NCBI RefSeq assembly: GCF_049568105.1 | Contig: NZ_CP145335.1 | Span: 186,001-250,000 of the forward strand | Length of the DNA stretch: 64,000 nt | Source: Salinisphaera sp049568105 | Lineage (GTDB): Bacteria > Pseudomonadota > Gammaproteobacteria > Nevskiales > Salinisphaeraceae | Reading direction: 5' to 3' | Shown: piece by piece, positions 34,589-43,432 of the stretch | How the letters are laid out: each line of letters starts with the position of its first letter | Numbering within the stretch: the first letter of the stretch is position 1 | The notes under the pieces: model-generated | What the model was told of the DNA's origin: nothing | The model's input: only the letters and a program-made list of their open reading frames with translations | Databases searched by the model: none | Translations under genes and position numbers: made by a program

Positions 34589-35299
34589 ATGAATGAAGCC
34601 GAAAAACAGCGCGTGTCGATCGACCTGGACGAAGCCGATGTCGCGGCCTATCTGGCTGCCCATCCGGATTTTCTGCGCCGTCACCCAGAAACATTCGAAG
34701 CCCTGGATGTGCCCCATGCCTCGGGGAATGCGATCTCGTTGATCGAGCGCCAGGTGCGGGTGCTGCGCGAAACCAATACCCGGATCCAGGCGCGTTTCGA
34801 CGAACTGATGTCGACCGCCAAGAGCAACGAAGATCGGGTCATCCAGCTCAATCGGGTCGCCCGTATCATGGTCGGGGCGGTATCGGCCGATGCGTTGGTC
34901 GAGTCCCTGGTCGAATGCCTGCGCACCCATCTGGACGTCGATCATGTTTATGTTGGGGTCCAGGGCGAACTGCCGGCCGACATCACCCACATTCATCATC
35001 TGGCACAGGACAGTGCCGAAGCCCAGGCGCTGACTAATGTCTTTCGTCGTGGTAAGCCGCTCTGCGGCGAGTTGAGCGCGGCCCAGTCTCAAGCCCTGTT
35101 CGGAACCGAGCCTGATCAACCGCTGGCCAGTGCAGCCTTGGTGCCCTTGGGCATGAACGGGGTCCACGGCGCGATCGTGTTGGCCAGCGGCGATCCCAAG
35201 CGGTTTTCAGCCGATATGGGGACGTTGTTCGTAGAGCTGTTCGGGGATTTGTTGACAGCCTCGTTGCGGCGCCTGCTGGGACGGGAGCTTTTGCCCTAG
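34589..35299 (+). CDS. DUF484 (GAF-like) protein of the dapF-xerC locus
   Basis: A 236-residue protein typical of the DUF484 family between dapF and xerC. The N-terminal motif VAAYLAAHPDFLRRHPETFEAL is diagnostic. A coiled-coil stretch and a GAF-like domain (ALVPLGMNGVHGAIVLASGDPKRFSADMGTLFVE) follow. It is cytoplasmic, and its function is not known; linkage to xerC suggests a chromosome or division role. The start ATG 34589 follows the spacer. Confidence 0.9.
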   Translation: MNEAEKQRVSIDLDEADVAAYLAAHPDFLRRHPETFEALDVPHASGNAISLIERQVRVLRETNTRIQARFDELMSTAKSNEDRVIQLNRVARIMVGAVSADALVESLVECLRTHLDVDHVYVGVQGELPADITHIHHLAQDSAEAQALTNVFRRGKPLCGELSAAQSQALFGTEPDQPLASAALVPLGMNGVHGAIVLASGDPKRFSADMGTLFVELFGDLLTASLRRLLGRELLP

Positions 35300-35512
35300 G
35301 GGCGCCCTAGGGCGGCTTCGGTTTGCGCCCGGCGTCGGTATCGGGCATCGCATCCTGCAGGACGCCTTGGTTGATCTGTTGCGGATGACCGAGTCCTGCG
35401 AGTCGAACGCGCGACGGCGGTCGAGGCGTTTCAGGGCAGTAGACGGTGCCCGCTATGCCTTCGGCCGGCTGCGCGACCGGCGACGAACCTGGGCGCTGCT
35501 TGGGAATTCTGC

Positions 35513-36472
35513 ATGACCAAAGACACACGATACGACGCGGCCCGGGCTGCGCTCGAAGCCGACATCGACGATTACCTCGCCCATCTGGCGCATGTCCGGC
35601 GGGCTTCGACGCATACCATCGATGGCTATGCCCGCGATCTGGCAATGGCCGCCGATTACTTCGCGGATCGCGGTATTGCGGCTTGGCCGCGCGTGGCCAC
35701 GGCGGATGTGCGCGAGTTGCTGGCCGCACGCCACCGTAGCGGCGCCAAACCAACCAGCTTGGCCCGGCTGGCTTCGGCGCTGCGCAGTTTCTATCTCTGG
35801 CAGATGCGCCAAGGCCGGGCCGAGAGCAATCCGGCCGCTGACGTCCGGCCGCCGAAAAAACCGGCCCAGTTGCCGGAGACGATCGACGTCGATGATCTGG
35901 CCCGAATGCTCGACGCCACGCCCGGCGATACGCTGGAAATTCGTGATCATGCGCTGCTCGAGCTGTTTTATACGGCCGGCATTCGATTGGCTGAGGCCGT
36001 AGGCTTGGATCTGGGCGATCTGGATCTGGCCGCTGGCGAAGCACGAGTGCTGGGCAAGGGCAATCGCCAGCGCAGCGTACCGGTCGGCCGACGCGCGGCG
36101 GCTGCCCTGCAGAACTGGCTGGCCGAGCGCCCAGGGCTGGCGGCCGAAAACGAAACCGCGCTATTCGTCTCCCAGCGCGGGACCCGACTGTCGCGCTCGA
36201 GCGTGGCCCGACGCATGGAGCGCTGGGCGATCGCCCAGGGCCTGCCCGTGCATCTGCATCCGCATAAACTGCGTCATTCCTTTGCCACCCATATGTTGGA
36301 ATCCTCGGCCGATCTGCGCGCGGTTCAGGAGTTGCTCGGGCATGCCAATATCGCGACTACCCAGATTTATACGCATCTGGATTTCGCCCATCTGGCGCGG
36401 GTTTACGATGCAGCCCACCCGCGCGCGACAAACCGCGGCGATACGGCCGATACCGAAGGCACCGACGCCTAG
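35513..36472 (+). CDS. xerC: Tyrosine recombinase XerC
   Basis: A 319-residue site-specific recombinase that resolves chromosome dimers at dif with XerD. The core-binding domain (YLAHLAHVRRASTHTIDGYARDL) precedes the catalytic domain: Arg in YTAGIRLAEAVGL, Lys in GKGNRQRSVPV, HxLRHSFATHML, GHANIATTQIYTH with the Tyr nucleophile. A conserved DUF484 neighbour supports XerC rather than XerD. The stop overlaps the convergent araC stop by 3 bases. Confidence 0.95.
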   Translation: MTKDTRYDAARAALEADIDDYLAHLAHVRRASTHTIDGYARDLAMAADYFADRGIAAWPRVATADVRELLAARHRSGAKPTSLARLASALRSFYLWQMRQGRAESNPAADVRPPKKPAQLPETIDVDDLARMLDATPGDTLEIRDHALLELFYTAGIRLAEAVGLDLGDLDLAAGEARVLGKGNRQRSVPVGRRAAAALQNWLAERPGLAAENETALFVSQRGTRLSRSSVARRMERWAIAQGLPVHLHPHKLRHSFATHMLESSADLRAVQELLGHANIATTQIYTHLDFAHLARVYDAAHPRATNRGDTADTEGTDA

Positions 36473-37374
36473 CCGCCGGTTGCCGGCTCGGCGTGATCGC
36501 TCGACTGGCGATATTCGCGCGGGCTTAAGCCCGTCACACGTCGGAAGTGACGGTTGAAGTTCGATAGATTGCTATAGCCGGCCATAAAGCAGATATCGGC
36601 GACCGTATAACGCGGGTCGAGTAACAGCCGACAGGCATGGTCGATACGCAGCCGGCGCACGAAGGCTACGAAGGTATCGCCGGTGGCCTGTTTGAAAAAA
36701 CGCGAGAAGGTCGAGGGCGTCATGCCTTGCCAGCGCGCCACCGCGGCCATGCTGATGTGGCGATTAAAATGGCGATGGACATAGGACAGAATGGCGTCGA
36801 CCTGTTCAGAGCGTACCCCGGCCTGGCCCAGGTGATAGTTTGGGCTGGCCAGTTGCCGATAATCGCTGCGCGATAGCCGCCCGAGGAGATCGATAAGGGT
36901 CGATACCCGGCTGACCTGGTCCTGATGTTCCATAGCCTCGAGGCGCGTGGCCGCGGCCGCGGCGTCGTCGAAACGCACGCCGCGGCCGCAGTCCTTGATC
37001 AGCGTTTCCACCCGGCGCAGTTCCGGGCATAGCCGCATCAGTGCTTCCAGCCATTCGCCGCGGAACTGCACCACTACGTCGCGGCGTTCGATGATCTCAT
37101 CGTCGCGAGCCAGATCCGAAAACCATAGATGCGGCAGATTGGGCCCGACCAGAACCAGGTTGCCGGGGCCGAAACGCCCGGCATAGTCGCCCACCATGTA
37201 GTGGCCGTGGGAGCGTCGGATCAGATGCAGCTCATACTCCGGATGAAAATTCCACTGGGCCAGTGGCGAGGGAAAGCCATGGGTATGCCAGTAGAAGCTG
37301 TGCCGCGGATCGTGGGCGATGTTTTCGAATACCGGGTCGCCGAGTTCGCTCGGTCGAGGATGCAAACGGGTCAT
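36469..37374 (-). CDS. AraC-family regulator of the polyol locus
   Basis: A 301-residue protein with an N-terminal cupin-like sensing domain (FHPEYELHLIRRSHGHYMVGDYAGRFGPGNLVLVGPNLPHLW). The C-terminal double HTH reads ISMAAVARWQGMTPSTFSRFFKQATGDTFVAFVRRLRIDHACRLL and VADICFMAGYSNLSNFNRHFRRVTGLSPREYR. It is divergent from the polyol dehydrogenase/ABC operon, with repeated TATCAA elements in the gap. It likely activates that operon when its sugar or polyol is present. Confidence 0.88.
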   Translation of the reverse strand: MTRLHPRPSELGDPVFENIAHDPRHSFYWHTHGFPSPLAQWNFHPEYELHLIRRSHGHYMVGDYAGRFGPGNLVLVGPNLPHLWFSDLARDDEIIERRDVVVQFRGEWLEALMRLCPELRRVETLIKDCGRGVRFDDAAAAATRLEAMEHQDQVSRVSTLIDLLGRLSRSDYRQLASPNYHLGQAGVRSEQVDAILSYVHRHFNRHISMAAVARWQGMTPSTFSRFFKQATGDTFVAFVRRLRIDHACRLLLDPRYTVADICFMAGYSNLSNFNRHFRRVTGLSPREYRQSSDHAEPATGG

Positions 37375-37470
37375 GACCGTCCGGCCTGCCTGCGCAACGC
37401 GCCGGGCCGACCCGGCGAGCGCCGGCCACTCCAGCGGCCGATCAGCCCCGGAACCGCTCCTGCTTTAGTC

Positions 37471-37509
37471 GTATCAATTTGTGTATCAAGCATTTATCAA
37501 CGCGTTCAA
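37471..37509. promoter_or_regulatory. Phased direct repeats, AraC-type binding candidates
   Basis: TATCAA occurs at 37472, 37484 and 37495, then TTCAA at 37505. The spacing of 10-12 bp places them on one DNA face. AraC proteins bind direct repeats this way. The region is AT-rich and lies between the divergent araC and polyol dehydrogenase genes. Confidence 0.5.
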
Positions 37510-37673
37510 TGTGCTTGTAACTATCTATTATTACTGCACTATTTATGAGCAGGGGTTCGGCTCGTGAAAAAAAATACAAGTATGGCGGAAAATCCGCGCT
37601 AGTGCGCTCTATCCGGCTCGCAGTAGCGTCGATAACAAGCCAATCAACGATGGCATCTATTCGAGGAGGCGCG

Positions 37674-38720
37674 ATGCAAGCCAAGGCCCTGGTGCTCGAG
37701 CGCCAGCACGAACTGTCTCTGCGCGAGATCGACGTGCCGAATGAGCTCGGCCCGCGCGATGTTCGCGTACGCACGCACACCGTGGGTATTTGCGGCAGCG
37801 ACGTGCACTATTACACCCATGGCCGAATCGGCCCGTTCGTGGTCAACGAGCCGATGGTGCTCGGCCATGAAGCCTCAGGCACGGTCACCGAAGTCGGCGC
37901 CGAGGTTCGCGATCTCGCGGTGGGCGATCGGGTATGCATGGAGCCGGGTATTCCGGACATGACTTCGCGGGCGGCCAAGCTCGGCGTCTACAACGTCGAC
38001 CCGGCCGTGCGTTTCTGGGCCACGCCGCCGATCCACGGCTGCCTGACGCCGGAAGTGGTCCACCCCGAAGCCTTTACCTACAAGCTGCCGGACTCGGTGT
38101 CGTTTGCCGAAGGCGCAATGGTCGAGCCGCTGGCGATCGGCATGCAGGCCACGGTCAAGGCCCGAATGACGCCGGGCGATGTCTGCGTGGTCACCGGGGC
38201 CGGGCCGATCGGTCTGATGGTGGCGTTATCGGCGCTGGCCGCCGGCGCCAGTGAAGTGATCGTCTCCGATCTGGTCGACGAAAAGCTGACGATCGCGGCC
38301 CGCTATGACGGCATCACCACGGTCAACGTGGCCCGCGAATCGCTCACCGAGACGATCGCGGCCCGCTGTGGCGCCGATTGGGGCGCCGACGTGGTGTTCG
38401 AGGCCAGCGGCAGCCCCAAAGTCTATGACGATGCACTGGCCTGTGTACGCCCGGCGGGCACGCTGGTGCTGGTCGGCATGCCGGTCGAGCCGGTGACCTT
38501 CGACATCGTCGCCGCCCAGGCCAAGGAAATTCGGATCGAGACAGTATTTCGCTACGCCAACGTCTACGACCGCACGATCGCCCTGCTGGCGTCCGGCAAG
38601 ATCGATCTAGGGCCGTTGATTTCCGAAACCTTTGATTTCGAAGACAGCGTAGCGGCCTTCGAGCGCGCCGCCCGGGGCGAGCCGAGCGACGTCAAACTGC
38701 AGATTCAACTGGATAAATAG
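37674..38720 (+). CDS. Zinc-type polyol dehydrogenase (xylitol/sorbitol dehydrogenase-like)
   Basis: A 348-residue MDR dehydrogenase. Catalytic zinc residues lie in VGICGSDVHYY and LGHEASGTV; the Rossmann loop is VTGAGPIGLMVAL. The four-Cys structural zinc loop is missing: after GDRVCMEPGIPD comes VRFWATPPIHGCLTPEVVHP. This arrangement is typical of bacterial xylitol/sorbitol dehydrogenases beside ABC transporters. It should oxidise the imported polyol with NAD. ATG 37674 follows a GAGGAGG site. Confidence 0.85.
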   Translation: MQAKALVLERQHELSLREIDVPNELGPRDVRVRTHTVGICGSDVHYYTHGRIGPFVVNEPMVLGHEASGTVTEVGAEVRDLAVGDRVCMEPGIPDMTSRAAKLGVYNVDPAVRFWATPPIHGCLTPEVVHPEAFTYKLPDSVSFAEGAMVEPLAIGMQATVKARMTPGDVCVVTGAGPIGLMVALSALAAGASEVIVSDLVDEKLTIAARYDGITTVNVARESLTETIAARCGADWGADVVFEASGSPKVYDDALACVRPAGTLVLVGMPVEPVTFDIVAAQAKEIRIETVFRYANVYDRTIALLASGKIDLGPLISETFDFEDSVAAFERAARGEPSDVKLQIQLDK

Positions 38721-38743
38721 AAACAACGATAAGGACAGCAGCC

Positions 38744-40174
38744 ATGGCAAGCCGACACACGCGACGCAATATCATCAAGGGTCTGGGCGGGGCCGCTGCG
38801 CTGACCACATTGGGCGCAGGGCCGCTGCGTACCGCGCTGGCCAAGACAATGGCCGACGACAAGACCTGGAAGCAGGTCAGCGGCACCACCATCAACTTCA
38901 TCTCCGAAAACACGCCGCCGACCACGGCGATCTCGAAGAATATCGAGTCGTTCAAGGAGTTGACCGGCATCAATGTCCAGATTACCCAGCTTCAGCTCGG
39001 TGATCTGGTCAAAAAGGTCGCCCTGGACTTCGGCTCCGGCCGCAGTGCCTACGACGTGATCTATGCCGATCCGTGGCAGGTGCTGTCGCCTTATCACAAA
39101 GCACTGGTCGATCTGAATACGCTCAACGGCAAAGATGGGCTGCCGGCGGTGCCCAAGGGGCTGGATGATTTCATCCCGACCCAGCTGGCCGGCGCCGGCT
39201 ATTTTGGCGACCGCGAAAAGCTGTATACGCTGCCCTATGACTGCCCGACCATGATCTGGATCTATCGCCGCGACTTGTTCGACAAGTACCACGATCAGAT
39301 GCAAAAGGATCTCGGCTTCGACCCGACGCCCTCCGACAAGATCACCTGGGAGCAGTACTACCAGATCGCCGAGTGGTTCAACGGCGATCAGGCCAAGGAA
39401 GTCAAATACGGCACCGGCCACCAAGCCAAGCAGTACGACTCGCTGATGTGCGATTTCACCAACGTGTTGATGGCCTACGGCGGCGAATACTTCAAAAATG
39501 GCGACAAGGTCGGCCTGCTCGGCAGCGCCGAGCCGGGGCCCTGTACGTTGGATCAGAAACCGGCCATCGAAGCCGCCAAGTTCTACCAAAAGCTGCTCAA
39601 GATCGCCGATCCGGGCAGCACCAGCTGGGACTGGACCGGTGTGGCCAATGCCTTCGAAAATGGCCGTTTCGCGATGATGCCGGAATGGCACGAGTTCGCC
39701 GGTTCGTTGGAATCCGGCCCGCTCAAGGGCAAGGTCGGCTATGCGCCACTGCCGACCGGCCCCAAGCGCAGTGCCAACCTCTACGGTGGCACCGGTATTG
39801 CCATCAACGGCAATGCGCCGGACGAGCAGAAGAAAGCAGCCTGGCTGTTCCTGGTCTGGGCCACGTCGCCGCAGACCCAGCTGGCCGGACTGAAGGCCGG
39901 CGGCGGCACGCCGACCCGGACTTCGGTCTATGACATGCCCGAGGTGAAAAAAGCCAGCCATCCGCCGACCGACATGCCCAATATGCTCACGGCCGACACC
40001 ATGAAAGTCGCCTGGGATAAAGACCATATTGGTCTGCGACCGAAGATCCCGGTCTGGAACCAAGCCGATACGGCCATCTTTACCGAGCTGTCGAAGATGC
40101 TGGCTGGTCGTCAGTCGCCGGAACAGACCATGAAGTCGGCCAAGGACAAAATCGATTCGGCCACCGGCGCCTAG
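38744..40174 (+). CDS. ABC transporter substrate-binding protein (sugar/polyol)
   Basis: A 476-residue periplasmic binding protein of the SBP_bac_1 family. The N-terminus HTRRNIIKGLGGAAALTTLGAGP has a twin-arginine-like motif (TRRNIIK), so it may be exported folded by Tat. The core KNIESFKELTGINVQI and YDVIYADPWQVL, and the later ANAFENGRFAMMPEWHEF are typical of polyol-binding SmoE-like proteins. It delivers substrate to the two permeases that follow. It is 23 bases after the dehydrogenase gene, in one operon. Confidence 0.88.
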   Translation: MASRHTRRNIIKGLGGAAALTTLGAGPLRTALAKTMADDKTWKQVSGTTINFISENTPPTTAISKNIESFKELTGINVQITQLQLGDLVKKVALDFGSGRSAYDVIYADPWQVLSPYHKALVDLNTLNGKDGLPAVPKGLDDFIPTQLAGAGYFGDREKLYTLPYDCPTMIWIYRRDLFDKYHDQMQKDLGFDPTPSDKITWEQYYQIAEWFNGDQAKEVKYGTGHQAKQYDSLMCDFTNVLMAYGGEYFKNGDKVGLLGSAEPGPCTLDQKPAIEAAKFYQKLLKIADPGSTSWDWTGVANAFENGRFAMMPEWHEFAGSLESGPLKGKVGYAPLPTGPKRSANLYGGTGIAINGNAPDEQKKAAWLFLVWATSPQTQLAGLKAGGGTPTRTSVYDMPEVKKASHPPTDMPNMLTADTMKVAWDKDHIGLRPKIPVWNQADTAIFTELSKMLAGRQSPEQTMKSAKDKIDSATGA

Positions 40175-40329
40175 TTCGGTATGACGCGGCCATCGGGAAT
40201 CGCCAGGGCATTGAAACTTATGGAAAGACAGTCGCTTTCTCAAGTTGTCGGGCCGGTGCGCCCGGCTGCCGTGGCAGGCGGTGGCCGCGGCCCGGGCGAT
40301 CGCTCCTTAGAAGTCTTCGGAGGCGCGCG

Positions 40330-41220
40330 ATGAGCGAGCTCGGGCGCAAGAAAAAAAGCCAGGGATTCGAACTGGCGATGATGACGCCAGCGCTGATCCT
40401 GCTGGCGATCATTTCTTTCGTGCCGCTGTTCACGATGATCTGGATGAGCCTGAACAAGGTCGGGCTGATCGGCGGGCTGTCGTTCGATTTCATCGGACTC
40501 GACAACTGGGCCAAGTTGTTTAGCGATCCCGATATCGGTTCCAGCTGGATTCTGAGCCTGATCTACTTCGCGGCGGTGGTCGGGGTCGAGATGATTCTGG
40601 GCACGGCGATGGCGTTGTTGATCCACAGCCTGATCAAGGCCCGCAACATCGTATTGTCGCTGGTACTGATCCCGATGTTCATCGCGCCGATCATTGTCGG
40701 CCTGCTCGGACGCTTTTTGCTCGATCCGAGCTTCGGGCTGTATTCCTGGATTTTATCTACGACTGGCGTTTATGACGGCAATATCCTGGGCACGGTCGGC
40801 GCAGCCATGGCGGCGGTAATTGGGCTCAACGTCTGGGAATGGACGCCGCTGATCGCGTTGATCGTGCTGGCCGGGCTGACCGCCGTGCCCACCGATATTC
40901 TGGAGGCCGCCGAGGTCGACGGCGCCAGTTATCGGCACAAGTTGGTGTCTATCATCCTACCGTCGATTTTGCCGATTTTGTTGGTGGCCTTGCTGATTCG
41001 CTCGATGGATGCGATTCGTTTTTTTGCCATCATCTTCATCACCACGAACGGAGGACCGGCGGATTCGACCAAGATCATTCCGATCCGGCTGTATGACATT
41101 GCCTTCCGGTTTTTCGATCTCGGCTATGCCTCGGCGGTCGGCCTGACCATGCTCGTATTCTCGATTCTGATTGCCACTGCCTTCGTGCGCGTGCTCAAAC
41201 GCAAGGAGACCACGGTATGA
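40330..41220 (+). CDS. ABC sugar/polyol permease (MalF-like)
   Basis: A 296-residue inner-membrane protein with six predicted helices. It ends the transmembrane module with the EAA loop EAAEVDGASYRHKLVSIILPSILP, which docks the ATPase. The first helix begins LILLAIISFVPLF. It pairs with the next permease, overlapping it by 4 bases. A 155-base gap separates it from the binding-protein gene. Confidence 0.9.
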   Translation: MSELGRKKKSQGFELAMMTPALILLAIISFVPLFTMIWMSLNKVGLIGGLSFDFIGLDNWAKLFSDPDIGSSWILSLIYFAAVVGVEMILGTAMALLIHSLIKARNIVLSLVLIPMFIAPIIVGLLGRFLLDPSFGLYSWILSTTGVYDGNILGTVGAAMAAVIGLNVWEWTPLIALIVLAGLTAVPTDILEAAEVDGASYRHKLVSIILPSILPILLVALLIRSMDAIRFFAIIFITTNGGPADSTKIIPIRLYDIAFRFFDLGYASAVGLTMLVFSILIATAFVRVLKRKETTV

Positions 41221-42047
41221 ATGCCCGGGCTCATCCAGCCAGCACGGCCATGCGTTGGGTACTCGTGGCTTTGATGCTGCTTTGGACACTGATACCGATC
41301 GTCTGGATGGTGCTGTCGTCGTTCAAGACCAATTCCGCGATCACGGCCTATCCGCCGAAACTGTTCTTTTCGCCAACTCTCGAGCACTACGGCGCGCTGT
41401 TTTCGGGCGGCAATAATCTATGGTCGAACGTTATCAACAGCCTGATCGTGACCGGCGTATCCACGCTGATCGCGGTCGTGCTGGGGGCAATGGCGGGCTA
41501 CGGTCTGTCGCGCATCCAGATCCGCGGCAAGGATCATCTGGCGTTCTGGATCATCAGTACCCGCATGGCGCCGATCGCGGCCGTGATCGTGCCGTTGTAT
41601 CTGATGTTTCGCTATTTGAATCTGTTGGATAGCTATACCGGCCTGATCGTGGCGTATCTCAGTTTTAATCTGCCGTTCGCGATCTGGCTGATGACCGCGT
41701 TTTTCGACGATCTGCCGCGCGATCTGGAAGAAGCCGCGACCATCGACGGGGCGACCAAGTGGCAGGTGTTCTGGCATGTCGCGCTGCCGCTGATGAAACC
41801 GGGTATCGCGACCACCACGATCCTGTGCTTCATTTTTGCCTGGAACGACTATGCCTTTGCCGCGACCTTTGCCGGTCCGGGCACCCAGACCATTCCGATC
41901 GCGGCCGCCCAACTGCTCACCCAGACCGGTATCGACTGGGGCAAGCTGCTGGCCATCGGCACGGTCGTGGTCTGCCCGATGGCGGTGTTCGGCCTGTTGG
42001 TCAAGCGTTGGCTAGTGACAGGCCTGACCCTGGGCGCCGTCAAATAA
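41217..42047 (+). CDS. ABC sugar/polyol permease (MalG-like)
   Basis: A 276-residue six-helix permease. Its EAA loop is EEAATIDGATKWQVFWHVALPLMKPG, typical of MalG-type subunits, and the protein ends LVTGLTLGAVK. The ATG overlaps the upstream permease stop (ATGA). It forms the heterodimeric channel of this importer. The operon continues 280 bases later with an SDR dehydrogenase. Confidence 0.92.
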   Translation: MNARAHPASTAMRWVLVALMLLWTLIPIVWMVLSSFKTNSAITAYPPKLFFSPTLEHYGALFSGGNNLWSNVINSLIVTGVSTLIAVVLGAMAGYGLSRIQIRGKDHLAFWIISTRMAPIAAVIVPLYLMFRYLNLLDSYTGLIVAYLSFNLPFAIWLMTAFFDDLPRDLEEAATIDGATKWQVFWHVALPLMKPGIATTTILCFIFAWNDYAFAATFAGPGTQTIPIAAAQLLTQTGIDWGKLLAIGTVVVCPMAVFGLLVKRWLVTGLTLGAVK

Positions 42048-42329
42048 GTGAACGCGAACAGCCGAGAACTCAAGGACAGTGATCCACCGATCGAATACAC
42101 GCAGCTCGTATGGATCCGTGGACAACGCAGATCTCAAAATCCAAAAGACGAGTCGTTTGATTATTAGGACGGGGTCGGCTCGGCGGCGAGCAGACACAAG
42201 AAGGTCTGCGGTAGGGCAGGAGCCGCCGATGCCAGCGTATGAATCGGTACTGCGCTGCGGGCCAACCGTCGTTGCTGCCATCCGCACACTGACAATTAGA
42301 CGCGGCTCGTACCGCATGAGGAGCAATTG

Positions 42330-43097
42330 ATGTCCGTAATGTCGAAATTCGATCTGACCGGCAAGGTGGCTGTGGTCACCGGCGGCAACGGTGGAATCGG
42401 CGAAGCTCTAGCCCATGCGCTGGCCGAGGCCGGGGCCGCGGTGGCGATCGTTGCACGCCGCGTCGATAAAGCAGAAAACGTGGCCGCGGCCGTTCGCGAA
42501 GCCGGCGGTCAGGCGATAGCCACCGGTGCAGACGTGACCGATATCAACGCGGTCGAACCGATGCTCGACGCGATCGAGGCTGAGCTCGGCCCGATCGATA
42601 TCTTCGTTAACAACGCCGGGACCTGCGAGCACAAACCGGCGCTGGATGTGACGCCTGAGGGTTGGCGCCAGATCTTCGACGTCAACGTGCATGGGCTGTG
42701 GAACTGTTGCCAGGCAGTCGGTCGGCGCATGAGTCAGCGCGGCGGTGGCAATATTATTAACGTCGGCTCGATTTCGGCCGAAATCGTCAATCGGCCGCAG
42801 ATGCAGCCGGCCTACAACGCCTCCAAGGCGGCAGTACACCAGCTCACCAAGTCGCTGGCGGCCGAATGGGCAGCGAGCGGCATTCGGGTGAATGCGATCG
42901 CGCCGGGCTATGTCGGCACCGATATGGCTCCGGTCGATGACCCCAAGTTCAAGCCGTACTGGATCGACGACGCGCCGATGCAGCGAGCCGCCACCCCGGA
43001 AGAACTCGGCCCGAGCATCGTCTATCTGGCCAGCGAGGCTTCGAGCTTTATGACCGGTTCGATCCTCAAGATCGATGGCGGCTATACGCTCTGGTAG
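42330..43097 (+). CDS. SDR-family polyol dehydrogenase
   Basis: A 255-residue short-chain dehydrogenase. The cofactor loop is TGGNGGIGEALA, followed by NNAG, catalytic Ser in GSISAEIV, and YNASK (Tyr-x-x-x-Lys). The ending MTGSILKIDGGYTLW is typical of the family. It probably oxidises the product or substrate of the polyol pathway. AGGAG precedes ATG 42330; the TTG just upstream is less likely. It lies between the permeases and the ATPase gene. Confidence 0.88.
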   Translation: MSVMSKFDLTGKVAVVTGGNGGIGEALAHALAEAGAAVAIVARRVDKAENVAAAVREAGGQAIATGADVTDINAVEPMLDAIEAELGPIDIFVNNAGTCEHKPALDVTPEGWRQIFDVNVHGLWNCCQAVGRRMSQRGGGNIINVGSISAEIVNRPQMQPAYNASKAAVHQLTKSLAAEWAASGIRVNAIAPGYVGTDMAPVDDPKFKPYWIDDAPMQRAATPEELGPSIVYLASEASSFMTGSILKIDGGYTLW

Positions 43098-43144
43098 GTC
43101 GCAAGCCAAAGGCTCGGGCGGTGTAATAAAAGGGCGCAATCCGT

Positions 43145-43359
43145 CCGCAGATCAACGCCGATGCGCAGATCGAATTCAGGTCAAAAGTATTGACCGGCAG
43201 ATTGCAGCCATTTCGCAAGTTTGAAGAAAGAGTTAAAGGACTGGGTGATTTCAGCTTACGCAATTCCGGCTCAGAGTCGCGGAGGCCGTAATGGTAGCGA
43301 CGTCGTTAGTCCAGCAGTTGTCACCAGGCCCATCGGCGTGAATCGGCGTCGATCTGCGG
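43145..43359. repeat. 18-bp inverted repeats in the SDR-ATPase spacer
   Basis: CCGCAGATCAACGCCGAT (43145-43162) and ATCGGCGTCGATCTGCGG (43342-43359) are inverted copies with one mismatch, 179 bases apart. The spacer holds no recognisable gene. Sequences of this CTGCG-GATC type are common dispersed intergenic repeats, so this may be a repeat pair or foldback. Confidence 0.5.
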
Positions 43360-43432
43360 ATACACAATGTCGGTATTCATTCGCACGATCGCTGCGGATC
43401 GGCGGACAGACAGAGTTTCAGAGGAAAGACCC

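Noticed and set aside
38705..40243. 512-codon minus-strand frame opposite the ABC binding protein
   Set aside because: It is a shadow of high-GC codons of the real gene; the plus strand has a signal peptide and family motifs.
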